Shown in pieces: positions 1 through 5,885 of a DNA stretch of 11,775 nt. A model generated the notes under the pieces. It was not told where the DNA came from, ran no database searches, and saw only the letters and a list, made by a program, of their open reading frames with translations. The translations under genes were made by a program, and so were the position numbers. How positions within the stretch are numbered: position 1 is the first letter of the stretch; every line of letters begins with the position of its first letter. Origin of the DNA: Actinomycetota bacterium (GTDB taxonomy: Bacteria > Actinomycetota > Thermoleophilia > Gaiellales > Gaiellaceae); contig JACDGR010000072.1 in assembly GCA_013821525.1 (NCBI GenBank), positions 1 to 11,775 on the forward strand, in the 5' to 3' direction.

Positions 1-113
1 AGTTCAAACGACTGCTCGTCCGTTACGAGCGCCGCGGCGACATCCACGAAGCATTCCTCGCGCTCGGCTGCTGCATCGTCTGCTACCGCCGACTCAGGAA
101 CACCTCATTGTGA
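1..113 (+). CDS. IS5-family DDE transposase, C-terminal fragment (5' part outside window)
   Basis: The frame starting at base 3 encodes 36 residues and stops with TGA at 111-113. The segment contains RLLVRYERRGDIHEAFLALG followed by CCIVCYRRL. This matches the usual C-terminus of IS5-family transposases, which have an RYERR-DIH-AF-LGCALICWR-like pattern after the catalytic glutamate helix. The catalytic DDE residues lie upstream, outside the window, so activity cannot be judged. The fragment is cut by the window edge, and I see no break within it. The subgroup (IS427-like or IS1031-like) is uncertain. Confidence in the family is high because the tail motif is distinctive and the frame ends just before the apparent IS terminus. 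Confidence 0.8.
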   Translation, partial: FKRLLVRYERRGDIHEAFLALGCCIVCYRRLRNTSL

Positions 114-122
114 AAGGAGCTC
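1..122 (+). mobile_element. Right end of an IS5-family insertion sequence (left part outside window)
   Basis: This is the terminal part of an insertion sequence: the last codons of its transposase, the stop codon at 111-113, and a short tail that appears to end at 122. Read inward from 122, the end begins GAGCTCCTTTCACAATGAG; a GAG start is common in several IS5-family groups. The next three bases, 123-125, are TAA, a plausible 3-bp target duplication of TNA type. The other end is not in the window, so the boundary and duplication are inferred. The closely similar end of the small element at 11055 supports the boundary. The insertion lies exactly at the stop codon of the neighbouring minus-strand membrane gene. 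Confidence 0.72.
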
Positions 123-928
123 TAAGAAGCACCGAGCGGTTCGTCCGAGGCGTGCGCGCGGTGGCCGCGCCACCAGTTCACCTCCGCGCCGAGCACGATC
201 ACGTTTGCCATCACGTACAGCCAGACGAGCAGCACGGCTGAGCCGGAGAGCGCCTGCAGCACCGGGTTGTGCTTCGAGATGTCGAGGAAGACAGACTGCG
301 CCTGGAAGGTCGCCTCGAGCAGCACTGCAGCGGTGATCGCTCCGGGCAGCACCTCACGCAACGTGAGGTCGACGTTCGTCAACACGTAGTACGCCGAGGT
401 GAGGAAGACGAACACCCCGAGCGTCGAGACGCCGATCGCGACGATGCGCGCGGTCGTCACGTTGCCCTGGAAGCCGGCGTAGCGCTTCAAGATCTCCTGC
501 CCGTACGAGCCCATCACGAGCGAGACGAACAGGGTGACGAGCGAGCCGACCATCATCATCGTCGCGAGCGCCTTGCCGTGGAGGAACCCGCGATTCGGCC
601 GGCCATAGACGATGTTGAACGCGCTCTCGAGCACGCTGAAGAACGAGAGCGACGACCAGAGCAGGAACGCACCGCCGACGATTCCGAGCGCGGTTGCGTT
701 CGCCTGGATCGCGCGCACCGCGCTCAGGATCGAGTCGACCGACGTCTTCGGAAACGTCCGCGTCAACTGGCGAACGAAGAACGAGTGCGCGTCTGCCTGG
801 TGGACGAGGCCGAGCAGGGCGAGTGCCAGGAAGAGGAGCGGCACGAACGAGAGGAGCGCGAAATACGCGATCATCGCCGCGAGGTGTGTCCCACGGTCGG
901 CGAAGAACTTGCTCAGGACCCGCCTCAC
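122..928 (-). CDS. YihY/BrkB-family integral membrane protein
   Basis: This is a predicted inner-membrane protein of 268 residues, in the usual range for the YihY/BrkB family. Its biochemical role is not established; older links to RNase BN and serum resistance are not reliable guides. The family signature is visible: an N-terminal DRGTHLAAMIAYFALLSFVP block (residues 11-30), then about six hydrophobic segments near residues 17-41, 79-99, 120-141, 161-184, 194-214 and 226-249. The last carries the family-like WLY...NVIVLGAEVN ending. The GTG start at 928 is chosen because a -10-like CATACT lies exactly 7 nt upstream, as expected for a leaderless mRNA. The TAG stop (122-124 on the opposite strand) straddles the IS terminus, so the native end is apparently just preserved. 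Divergent from the roadblock gene. Confidence 0.88.
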   Translation of the reverse strand: MRRVLSKFFADRGTHLAAMIAYFALLSFVPLLFLALALLGLVHQADAHSFFVRQLTRTFPKTSVDSILSAVRAIQANATALGIVGGAFLLWSSLSFFSVLESAFNIVYGRPNRGFLHGKALATMMMVGSLVTLFVSLVMGSYGQEILKRYAGFQGNVTTARIVAIGVSTLGVFVFLTSAYYVLTNVDLTLREVLPGAITAAVLLEATFQAQSVFLDISKHNPVLQALSGSAVLLVWLYVMANVIVLGAEVNWWRGHRAHASDEPLGAS

Positions 929-950
929 GGCCGCCAGTATGCTCGCCCGT
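929..950. promoter_or_regulatory. Compact bidirectional promoter with overlapping -10 elements
   Basis: Only 22 nt separate the start codons of the BrkB-like gene (minus) and the roadblock gene (plus). The near-palindrome AGTATGCT at 936-943 gives a plus-strand -10 TATGCT (938-943) and a minus-strand -10 CATACT (941 down to 936), which overlap by four bases. Each hexamer is followed by exactly 7 nt before its start codon, so both transcripts would begin at or next to the start codon. No Shine-Dalgarno sequence is present on either side. A weak plus-strand -35 with a GAC core (AGGACC, 915-920) sits 17 nt upstream, inside the opposite gene. Transcription starts were not measured; this is pattern evidence. 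Confidence 0.5.
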
Positions 951-1370
951 ATGGACGCAGCCCAGGCGATCGGCGATCTGACCGAGATCTCACCGCAGGT
1001 GCGGCACGTCGTCGTGATCGGTGCTGATGGCTCGGCTCACGGGTCGAACCTCGCCGACGACGCGGCCGCGGAGCGGCTTGCCGACGGCGCCCAGAGGCTT
1101 GTCGAGGCGGCAGAGGCTCTGCGCCCCGGGGTGGCTCAACTCGAGGCTGCGACCCTCACGGGCAGCGTCTTCGTCGTTCGTGACGGTGACCGGCTGATCG
1201 CAGCGACGACGACGCCCGAGCCGACGGTCGGGCTCGTGTTCTACGACCTGAAGACGTGCCTCCGCTCGATCGACCAGTCGGCGCCGCAGCAGGCCGAAGC
1301 ACCCAAGAAGCGCAAGCAGGCCGCGCCGAAGACCGCACCCAAAGAGGAGGCGGACGGTGCCGCCGCGTAA
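951..1370 (+). CDS. Roadblock/LC7-like domain protein with Lys/Ala-rich tail
   Basis: This 139-residue protein appears to have a compact roadblock/LC7-like (profilin-like) fold in residues 1-107. It shows VVIGADGS at 21-28, a helix of the LADGAQRLVEAAEAL type, then the strand pairs GSVFVVRDGDRLIAATT and TVGLVFYDLKTCL. In bacteria such domains often regulate small Ras-like GTPases (MglB-type) or act as dimeric scaffolds, but no GTPase gene lies nearby. Residues 108-139 are a low-complexity Lys/Ala/Pro/Glu tail, probably disordered. The ATG at 951 is preferred over an in-frame ATG at 939 because the latter lies inside the proposed -10 TATGCT, and 951 is 7 nt downstream of it. It overlaps the next gene by 14 nt and probably leads a pyrE operon. 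The family call is tentative and the exact role unknown. Confidence 0.7.
   Translation: MDAAQAIGDLTEISPQVRHVVVIGADGSAHGSNLADDAAAERLADGAQRLVEAAEALRPGVAQLEAATLTGSVFVVRDGDRLIAATTTPEPTVGLVFYDLKTCLRSIDQSAPQQAEAPKKRKQAAPKTAPKEEADGAAA
1344..1350 (+). promoter_or_regulatory. Ribosome binding site for the small membrane protein
   Basis: GAGGAGG lies 6 nt before the GTG at 1357 and inside the end of the roadblock gene. It is one of only two strong Shine-Dalgarno sequences in the window and fixes the start of the 67-residue gene. Confidence 0.75.
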
Positions 1371-1560
1371 GGTCGTCACCGGGTTCCTGCTCGCCGCCGG
1401 CTCGCTCGCAGGCTCGGTGCTCGTGCGGCGCCGCGCCGCGCGGCGTCGCGAGCGCGTCGACCTCTATGCCGAGGACGGCTCGATGCACTCCTTCGCCGAG
1501 GGCTCGCCCGAGGCAACGAGCCTGCTTCCGCTCGCCCACGACCTGCTGCTCTCGCTGTGA
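1357..1560 (+). CDS. Small single-pass membrane protein, unknown function
   Basis: This 67-residue protein has one hydrophobic helix (about residues 6-23, VVTGFLLAAGSLAGSVLV). An Arg cluster follows (RRRAARRRER, 24-33), which by the positive-inside rule would place the C-terminal part in the cytoplasm. The tail continues DLYAEDGSMHSFAEGSPEA and then a short hydrophobic helix ending LLLSL. It begins with GTG behind a strong GAGGAGG site, overlaps the upstream gene by 14 nt and shares GTGA with the pyrE start. Translation is therefore likely coupled across all three genes. I do not recognise a named family. The context (a roadblock-like scaffold and a nucleotide gene) gives no clear function. 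It is real by ribosome site, overlap pattern and codon use rather than by homology. Confidence 0.75.
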   Translation: MPPRKVVTGFLLAAGSLAGSVLVRRRAARRRERVDLYAEDGSMHSFAEGSPEATSLLPLAHDLLLSL

Positions 1561-2105
1561 TCCACGCAGAGCTCGGCCGGGCGCTACGGGCGGCCGCGTA
1601 TCTGGAGGGTGACTTCGTCTTGCGGTCGGGGCGGCGATCGAAGTACTACCTCGACAAGTACCGATTCGAGACGCGGCCCGATCTGCTCCGCCCGCTCGGC
1701 GTTGCCCTGGCGAACGCGGTGCGGGAGCACGAGCCCGACGCCGACCGGCTCGCGGGGCCGGAGCTCGGCGCTGTCGCCCTTGCGGCCGCTGCCTCGCTCG
1801 AGAGCGGCCTGCCGTTCGTGATCGTTCGCAAGGCCGCGAAGGAGTACGGCACCGCGAAGCAGCTCGAGGGCGTCTTCACCGAAGGCGAATGCGTCTGTCT
1901 CGTGGAGGACGTGGTCACCTCGGGTGGAGCGGCGATCGAGGCGGTGCAGGCACTACGGGCAGCAGGCCTCAGGGTCTCGAATGCGGTCTGCGTGGTCGAC
2001 CGGGAAGAGGGCGGTGTCGACGAGCTCGCCCGCCACGCCGTGCGCCTGCGGCCGCTCTTTCGGGCCTCCGAGCTGTTGGAAATGCCCGCAAATGCGCTTG
2101 GTTGA
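1557..2105 (+). CDS. pyrE: Orotate phosphoribosyltransferase
   Basis: The enzyme converts orotate and PRPP to OMP, the fifth step of de novo pyrimidine synthesis, in the cytoplasm. The 182-residue length is typical. Visible motifs are FVLRSGRRSKYYLDKY (residues 20-35), typical of the N-terminal orotate side; the flexible-loop region RKAAKEYG (91-98) with K92 and K96; and the PRPP-binding signature LVEDVVTSGGAA (115-126) with the acidic pair E117-D118. The GTG start overlaps the upstream TGA stop as GTGA, a classic coupled arrangement, and it gives the expected short N-terminus. The gene ends an operon-like run; pyrF follows about 430 bp later after the HU gene. Nothing looks damaged. Confidence 0.95.
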   Translation: MIHAELGRALRAAAYLEGDFVLRSGRRSKYYLDKYRFETRPDLLRPLGVALANAVREHEPDADRLAGPELGAVALAAAASLESGLPFVIVRKAAKEYGTAKQLEGVFTEGECVCLVEDVVTSGGAAIEAVQALRAAGLRVSNAVCVVDREEGGVDELARHAVRLRPLFRASELLEMPANALG

Positions 2106-2131
2106 GCGATATCCGACCGCGTTGTTAGGGT
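2102..2131 (+). promoter_or_regulatory. Probable promoter of the HU gene
   Basis: TTGAGC (2102-2107) and TAGGGT (2126-2131) are separated by 18 nt and resemble a sigma70-type -35/-10 pair. The -35 overlaps the pyrE stop codon. The predicted start near 2138 would leave a leader of roughly 40 nt carrying the AGGAGG ribosome site. Supported only by sequence pattern and position. Confidence 0.45.
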
Positions 2132-2165
2132 TTTCGCCCAAGGTCTGATCCCCAGCTCCCTACGT

Positions 2166-2171
2166 AGGAGG
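2166..2171 (+). promoter_or_regulatory. Ribosome binding site of the HU gene
   Basis: AGGAGG lies 5 nt before the GTG at 2177. It is a near-perfect Shine-Dalgarno sequence that fixes the HU start and fits a strongly translated gene. Confidence 0.8.
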
Positions 2172-2176
2172 ATTTC

Positions 2177-2452
2177 GTGACGAAACAGGATTTCATCCAG
2201 AAGGTCAGCCAGAAGAGCGGGCTCTCTGCCCGTGATGCAGGCAAGGCCGTGGATGCATTCATGGAGACGGTCACCGAGACGCTGAAGGCGGGCGACACCG
2301 TCAACTTCACGGGCTTTGGGAAGTTCTCGCCGTCGGCGCGTGCCGCCCGGCAGGGCGTCAACCCGCGCACCGGCGAGCGCGTCCAGATCGCGGCGACGAC
2401 CGTGCCGAAGTTCTCGGCCGGCAGCCAGTTGAAGGCAGCGCTCAAGAGCTAG
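2177..2452 (+). CDS. HU-family nucleoid-associated DNA-binding protein
   Basis: This 91-residue, basic protein is of the HU/IHF family; members bind as dimers, bend DNA and compact the nucleoid. The N-terminus MTKQDFIQKVSQKSGLSARD matches the HU dimerisation helices. The core GDTVNFTGFGKFSPSARAAR (residues 39-58) matches the conserved G-F-GTF segment. GVNPRTGERVQI (60-71) is the DNA-minor-groove arm with the conserved proline and the N-P-x-T-G-E pattern. PKFSAGSQLKAAL (77-89) closes the fold. It lacks the long Lys/Ala-rich C-terminal tail of mycobacterial HupB, so it is the short bacterial form. It starts with GTG behind AGGAGG, has its own likely promoter, and is followed by a strong hairpin, so it is probably monocistronic. 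Whether it should be called hupA or hupB cannot be decided. Confidence 0.95.
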   Translation: MTKQDFIQKVSQKSGLSARDAGKAVDAFMETVTETLKAGDTVNFTGFGKFSPSARAARQGVNPRTGERVQIAATTVPKFSAGSQLKAALKS

Positions 2453-2474
2453 CAGCACCAGCACGTCGGTTTCC

Positions 2475-2506
2475 CCGGAGGGCGGCTCGGCTGAGCCGCC
2501 CTCCGG
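2475..2506 (+). terminator. Strong GC-rich hairpin after the HU gene
   Basis: CCGGAGGGCGGCTC and its exact complement form a perfect 14-bp stem with the loop GGCT, 23 nt after the HU stop codon. It is followed by CATTACGGTT rather than a real T-tract, so it is not a canonical intrinsic terminator. It could be a U-less terminator, as reported for some actinobacteria, or an mRNA-stabilising 3' end. The pyrF start codon is only 24 nt further on. Confidence 0.75.
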
Positions 2507-2515
2507 CATTACGGT

Positions 2516-2521
2516 TACCGT
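2516..2521 (+). promoter_or_regulatory. Candidate -10 element for pyrF
   Basis: TACCGT fits TAnnnT and lies 9 nt before the pyrF ATG, which has no Shine-Dalgarno sequence. Transcription would begin two or three bases before the ATG, giving a near-leaderless mRNA. The hexamer is the right half of the small palindrome ACGGTTACCGT (2511-2521). An overlapping TACGGT at 2510-2515 is an alternative. No clear -35 is visible, since that region is inside the hairpin. Confidence 0.3.
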
Positions 2522-2530
2522 TCCGTCCCG

Positions 2531-3391
2531 ATGGCCGTTGCCACGCTGACCTTCGCGGATCGACTGGCCGCCGAGGTCGAGCGCAAGCGGTCGCAGATCG
2601 TGGTCGGCCTCGATCCGAACCCCGACCTGATGCCGGTGGAGCTTCGCGGCGACGTTGCCCGCTTCTGCTGCGGCATCGTCGACGCAGTCGCTCCGCACGT
2701 GGTTGCCGTCAAGCCGCAGCTCGCCTTTTTCGAGGCTCTCGGAGCAGCCGGGATCGCAGCGTTCGAGCAGGTCTGCATCTACGCGCATCGCGCCGGCCTG
2801 CTCGTGATCGCCGACGGCAAGCGCGGCGACATCGGATCGACCGCCCGCGCGTACTCCCAGGCCTACCTCGAGGGGGACCCGCCGCGTGCCGACGCGCTGA
2901 CGGTCAACCCCTGGCTCGGGCGCGACGCGATCGAGCCGTTCCTCGGCGCCGTGCGCCGTGGTGGGGTCGGGATCTTCGTGCTCGTCCGAACCTCGAACGC
3001 GGGCGGTGATCTCCAGGACGTGATTCTCAAGGACGGTCGGCCGATGTGGCACCACGTGGCGTCGCTCGTCGACGAGTGGGGCGAGGAGACGACGGGCGAG
3101 ACAGGGCTGTCCTCGGTCGGCGCCGTCGTCGGCGCGACCCATCCGCGCGCGGTCACCGAGGCGCGCCGGCTGATGCCGCGCACGATCTTTCTGCTTCCTG
3201 GCGTCGGAGCGCAAGGCGGGTCGGTGGCCGACCTCGGGCGTGCGTTCCAGAGCGGCCCCGCGAGTGCGCTCGTGTCCGCATCGCGGTCGGTGATCTACGC
3301 ATTCAAGGAGAGCGGCACCGATTATCGCGAGGCGGCAGGGGCGGAGGCATCGCGGCTCAAGCGCGACGTCTGGGCAGCCTCGGGCTGGTAG
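2531..3391 (+). CDS. pyrF: Orotidine 5'-phosphate decarboxylase, type 2
   Basis: The enzyme decarboxylates OMP to UMP, the last step of de novo pyrimidine synthesis. At 286 residues it matches the longer type 2 subfamily rather than the short E. coli form. The substrate-binding GLDP motif is at 26-29. VAVKPQLAFFEALG (58-71) is typical of type 2. The catalytic ADGKRGDIGSTA (94-105) carries the D-K-D array at D95, K97 and D100. Phosphate-binding segments LPGVGAQGG (222-230) and SASRSVIYA (249-257) close the barrel. The ATG start leaves the usual short N-terminus. It has no visible ribosome site and follows the hairpin at 2475-2506. Its TAG stop overlaps the next GTG start by one base, so it probably heads the run to the cell-wall genes. 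Confidence 0.95.
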   Translation: MAVATLTFADRLAAEVERKRSQIVVGLDPNPDLMPVELRGDVARFCCGIVDAVAPHVVAVKPQLAFFEALGAAGIAAFEQVCIYAHRAGLLVIADGKRGDIGSTARAYSQAYLEGDPPRADALTVNPWLGRDAIEPFLGAVRRGGVGIFVLVRTSNAGGDLQDVILKDGRPMWHHVASLVDEWGEETTGETGLSSVGAVVGATHPRAVTEARRLMPRTIFLLPGVGAQGGSVADLGRAFQSGPASALVSASRSVIYAFKESGTDYREAAGAEASRLKRDVWAASGW

Positions 3392-3741
3392 TGCGTCGCG
3401 ACGACTGGCGCCGCTACGCAGCACCCGCGGCCTTCCTGCTCGCCGCGACGGTTGCGATCGTCCTCGTCCGGTCGGGCATGCACGCAGGCGGAGGGAAGGC
3501 GACCTCGACGACGGTGCCCGTCCTGCCGCGCAAGCATGTCGTGACCACGACCACGGAGCAGCGGGCGCACGCGAAGACGTCGACGTCGACGTCGACGCAA
3601 CAGTTCTGGACCGTGCAGGCGGGCGACACCTACGGCGTGATCGCGACGAAGAGCGGCGTGCCGGTGGCGACGCTCGAACGGCTGAACCCGAAGGTCTCGT
3701 CGACCTCGCTCTTCATCGGCGAGAAGATCCGGCTGCGATGA
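3391..3741 (+). CDS. Membrane-anchored LysM-domain protein
   Basis: This 116-residue protein starts with a short Arg-rich cytoplasmic end, then one hydrophobic helix (about 10-27, APAAFLLAATVAIVLVRS). A Thr/Ser/Pro-rich linker (residues 37-70) follows, then a single C-terminal LysM domain (72-115: FWTVQAGDTYGVIATKSGV ... LNPKVSSTSLFIGEKIRL). LysM domains bind N-acetylglucosamine-containing glycans, so it probably tethers to or senses peptidoglycan outside the membrane. The GTG start at 3391 shares one base with the pyrF stop (TAGTG), and its TGA stop overlaps the carboxypeptidase ATG as ATGA. This coupling with a peptidoglycan enzyme supports a wall function. The frame is open further upstream across pyrF, but only this start gives a sensible N-terminus. 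The linker includes a hexanucleotide repeat. Confidence 0.87.
   Translation: MRRDDWRRYAAPAAFLLAATVAIVLVRSGMHAGGGKATSTTVPVLPRKHVVTTTTEQRAHAKTSTSTSTQQFWTVQAGDTYGVIATKSGVPVATLERLNPKVSSTSLFIGEKIRLR
3577..3597 (+). repeat. Short tandem hexanucleotide repeat (ACGTCG, 3.5 copies)
   Basis: Three and a half copies of ACGTCG encode the alternating Thr-Ser stretch TSTSTST in the linker of the LysM protein. The unit is six bases, so changes in copy number would keep the frame and only alter linker length. Confidence 0.8.
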
Positions 3742-4865
3742 GGCGCCTCGGTCCGGCTCGCCTCGCCGTGATCGTCGGCGCGGCCCTCGCGCTCGCCCCT
3801 GCGGCGGTTGCTGTACCCCCGCACGTCGACGCCGCTGCCTGGGTCGTCCAGGATGCGCGTACCGGCGAGGTGCTCGCGTCCTCGCACGCCCATGAGCGTT
3901 TGCCGATCGCGTCGATCACGAAGCTGATGACGGTGCTCGTGACGCTTCAGCACCACCGGTTGCGCGACGTCGTCAGCGTCGATGCGCGGGCTGCCGCGGT
4001 CGGGGAGTCGACAATCGGCTTGCACACCGGCGAGCAGATCACGGTGCGCGATCTCGTCAAGGGGGCTCTGATCCAGTCCGCGAACGACGCGGCCGACGCG
4101 CTGGCGCTCTCGGTTGCACCCGACTTCCCGGCGTTTGCGACGCTGATGAACCAGAAGGCCCGCCAGCTCGGACTACGCGACACGCATTTCGTGCGCCCCG
4201 ACGGTCTCGATGCGCCAGGGCACGTCTCGAGTGCGGCCGATGTCACCAAGCTCGCGCGCGTCCTGATGCGCACGCGCTTCGTCCGCGACACCGTGCGCGA
4301 GGAGACCGACACGATTGAAGGCGGGCGAACGTTGCACACCTGGGACGACCTGCTCGCGTCGTTCCCGCAGACGATCGGCGTCAAGACGGGGCACACGGGC
4401 CTCGCCGGGTGGTGCCAGGTCGCGGCCGCACGCGGCCGTGGGATCACGATCTACGCCACGCTGCTCGGAAGCCCCTCGCGCGCCGAGCGAAACGACGACC
4501 TCGAGTCGCTGCTCGTCTGGGGGCTCGGACAGTTCCGGGTCGTGCCCGCTGTGCAACTCGGACGCACGTACGCCTCCGTCTCGGTCGGGTTCGGGAAGTC
4601 GCCGGTCGGCCTGGTCGCGGCAAAGCCTCTGCTCACCGTCGCCCGGGTCGGGCGGCCGTTGACCGAGACGGTCGTCGCCCCCCGGGTCGTTTCGCTGCCC
4701 GTGCGCCAGGGCCAGCCGCTCGGCCGGGTCGTGATCCGGGCTGGATCCCGCATCGTGGGGCTGCGGCCGCTCGTCGCTTCTCGCAGCATTAACAAGCCGG
4801 GTGTGGTCCGGCGTCTAGGGTGGTACGCGGGCAGGACGGTGCACCACCTGACCAACTTCTTCTAG
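3738..4865 (+). CDS. D-alanyl-D-alanine carboxypeptidase (peptidase family S11)
   Basis: This is a secreted or membrane-linked penicillin-binding protein that would trim the terminal D-Ala from peptidoglycan pentapeptides, limiting cross-linking. All three S11 active-site motifs are present: SxxK as SITK (residues 59-62, nucleophile S59, base K62), SxN as SAN (114-116) and KTG (216-218). The motif order and spacing match low-molecular-mass PBPs such as DacA-type enzymes. A signal peptide spans about residues 1-25, with an Arg-rich start, hydrophobic core and APAAVAVPP as the likely cleavage region. The total of 375 residues fits the family. The C-terminal 110 residues form a beta-rich domain of PBP5-C type. 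The ATG overlaps the LysM stop (ATGA), so the two products are likely made together. No clear amphipathic membrane anchor is obvious at the C-terminus. Confidence 0.92.
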   Translation: MRRLGPARLAVIVGAALALAPAAVAVPPHVDAAAWVVQDARTGEVLASSHAHERLPIASITKLMTVLVTLQHHRLRDVVSVDARAAAVGESTIGLHTGEQITVRDLVKGALIQSANDAADALALSVAPDFPAFATLMNQKARQLGLRDTHFVRPDGLDAPGHVSSAADVTKLARVLMRTRFVRDTVREETDTIEGGRTLHTWDDLLASFPQTIGVKTGHTGLAGWCQVAAARGRGITIYATLLGSPSRAERNDDLESLLVWGLGQFRVVPAVQLGRTYASVSVGFGKSPVGLVAAKPLLTVARVGRPLTETVVAPRVVSLPVRQGQPLGRVVIRAGSRIVGLRPLVASRSINKPGVVRRLGWYAGRTVHHLTNFF

Positions 4866-4876
4866 GGGCCTATTGA

Positions 4877-5839
4877 ATGATCGTCACTGTCACACTCAAC
4901 GCGGCGATCGATCGGACGCTCACGGTGCCGAACTTCCAGCGCGGGCAGCGGCATCGCGCGAGTGCCGGCGTCACGCTCGCAGGCGGCAAGGGCATCAACG
5001 TCGCCCGCGCGTTGAAGACGCTGGGTGTGCCCGTCGTCGCGACCGGGCTCGTCGGGGGTGCAACCGGCACTCGCATCGTCGAAGAGTTGACCGCCGAGGC
5101 GATTCTGAACGACTTCGTGCGCATCGAGGGCGAGTCGCGCACCTCGACCGCTGTCGTTGATCCCGCGGGCGGGACGTACACCGAGATCAACGAGTGGGGG
5201 CCGGCGGTCGGGGAGGCAGAGTTGGAGATCTTGCTCGACAAGCTCCGCTATCTGACCCAGGGTGCGGAGCTGGTCGTCTTTGCAGGCTCGCTGCCGCGCG
5301 ACGTCGCCGACGACTTCTATGCGGAGGCCGCGCGCGAGCTGACCCGCCGCCACGTGCCGGTGGTGCTCGACACCGAGGGAGAGCCGCTGCGCCTCGGCGT
5401 CGAAGTCGAGCCGTTTCTCGTCTCGCCGAACCAGGCCGAGGCGGAGGCGCTCGTCGGGCAGGAGTTCCACGACGACGAGGACTTTCGGCTCGCGCTCGAC
5501 CAGATCGCCGAGATGGGGCCGCGCAACGTTCTGATCACGACCGAGGACGGCTGCGTCGCGTTGCTCCGCGAGGAACGCGACTCGCGCGAGTCGCGGAGCT
5601 TCCGTGCCGTCGCGCCCCAGGTCGAGCCAGTCTCGACCGTGGGGTCAGGGGATGCGCTCCTCGCCGCCTATCTGGCGGCACGCCACGCCGGCCGCACCCA
5701 CGAGGAGTCGCTGCGCTCGGCGGTTGCCACCGGGGCGGCGTCCACGCTCGAGATCGGCGCGGGCCGGTTCGACCCGCGCCACGCGGGCCGCTTGCAGGCG
5801 GGTGTCGCGCTCTCCGCGCTCGACGCCGTCGAAGCCTGA
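4877..5839 (+). CDS. PfkB-family 1-phosphofructokinase-like hexose-phosphate kinase
   Basis: This 320-residue cytoplasmic sugar-phosphate kinase belongs to the ribokinase/PfkB superfamily, on the 1-phosphofructokinase (FruK) and tagatose-6-phosphate kinase (LacC) branch. The start MIVTVTLNAAIDRTL is typical of that branch. The first PfkB signature AGGKGINVARAL (35-46) holds GGKG at 36-39. GSLP is at 137-140. The second signature TVGSGDALLAAYLA (254-267) has the catalytic-base aspartate D259 and the anion-hole GSGD. No fruA or fruB transporter genes are adjacent, so the substrate (fructose 1-phosphate, fructose 6-phosphate or tagatose 6-phosphate) cannot be set from context. The gene starts 11 nt after the carboxypeptidase stop with no strong ribosome site, so it is probably the last gene of the pyrF run. 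Confidence 0.88.
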   Translation: MIVTVTLNAAIDRTLTVPNFQRGQRHRASAGVTLAGGKGINVARALKTLGVPVVATGLVGGATGTRIVEELTAEAILNDFVRIEGESRTSTAVVDPAGGTYTEINEWGPAVGEAELEILLDKLRYLTQGAELVVFAGSLPRDVADDFYAEAARELTRRHVPVVLDTEGEPLRLGVEVEPFLVSPNQAEAEALVGQEFHDDEDFRLALDQIAEMGPRNVLITTEDGCVALLREERDSRESRSFRAVAPQVEPVSTVGSGDALLAAYLAARHAGRTHEESLRSAVATGAASTLEIGAGRFDPRHAGRLQAGVALSALDAVEA

Positions 5840-5873
5840 AGCACGCAGCGCGGAGGACAACCGACGCCGCCGG

Positions 5874-5879
5874 TATCCT
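5874..5879 (+). promoter_or_regulatory. -10 element of a probable leaderless guaB promoter
   Basis: TATCCT is followed by 6 nt and then the guaB ATG, which places the expected transcription start on or next to the A of the ATG. No Shine-Dalgarno sequence is positioned for this start; the nearby GGAGG (5852-5856) is about 30 nt upstream. No good -35 is seen at 16-18 nt spacing. The same hexamer-to-start spacing recurs at other genes in this window. Confidence 0.5.
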
Positions 5880-5885
5880 TCCCCG

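Noticed and set aside
612..950. Longer version of the roadblock gene starting at 612
   Set aside because: The added residues are antisense to the BrkB-like gene and do not resemble a protein domain. ATG 951 has a well-spaced -10 element.
1646..3424. A 592-codon open frame on the minus strand across pyrE, HU and pyrF
   Set aside because: It is antisense to three confidently identified genes. Its composition (Arg/Ala/Gly-rich) is what GC-rich codon bias gives on the opposite strand, and no family motif is visible.
5604..5885. Longer guaB frame starting at 5604 within the kinase gene
   Set aside because: The extension overlaps the conserved end of the kinase in another frame and lacks IMPDH similarity; the IMPDH N-terminus starts at 5886.
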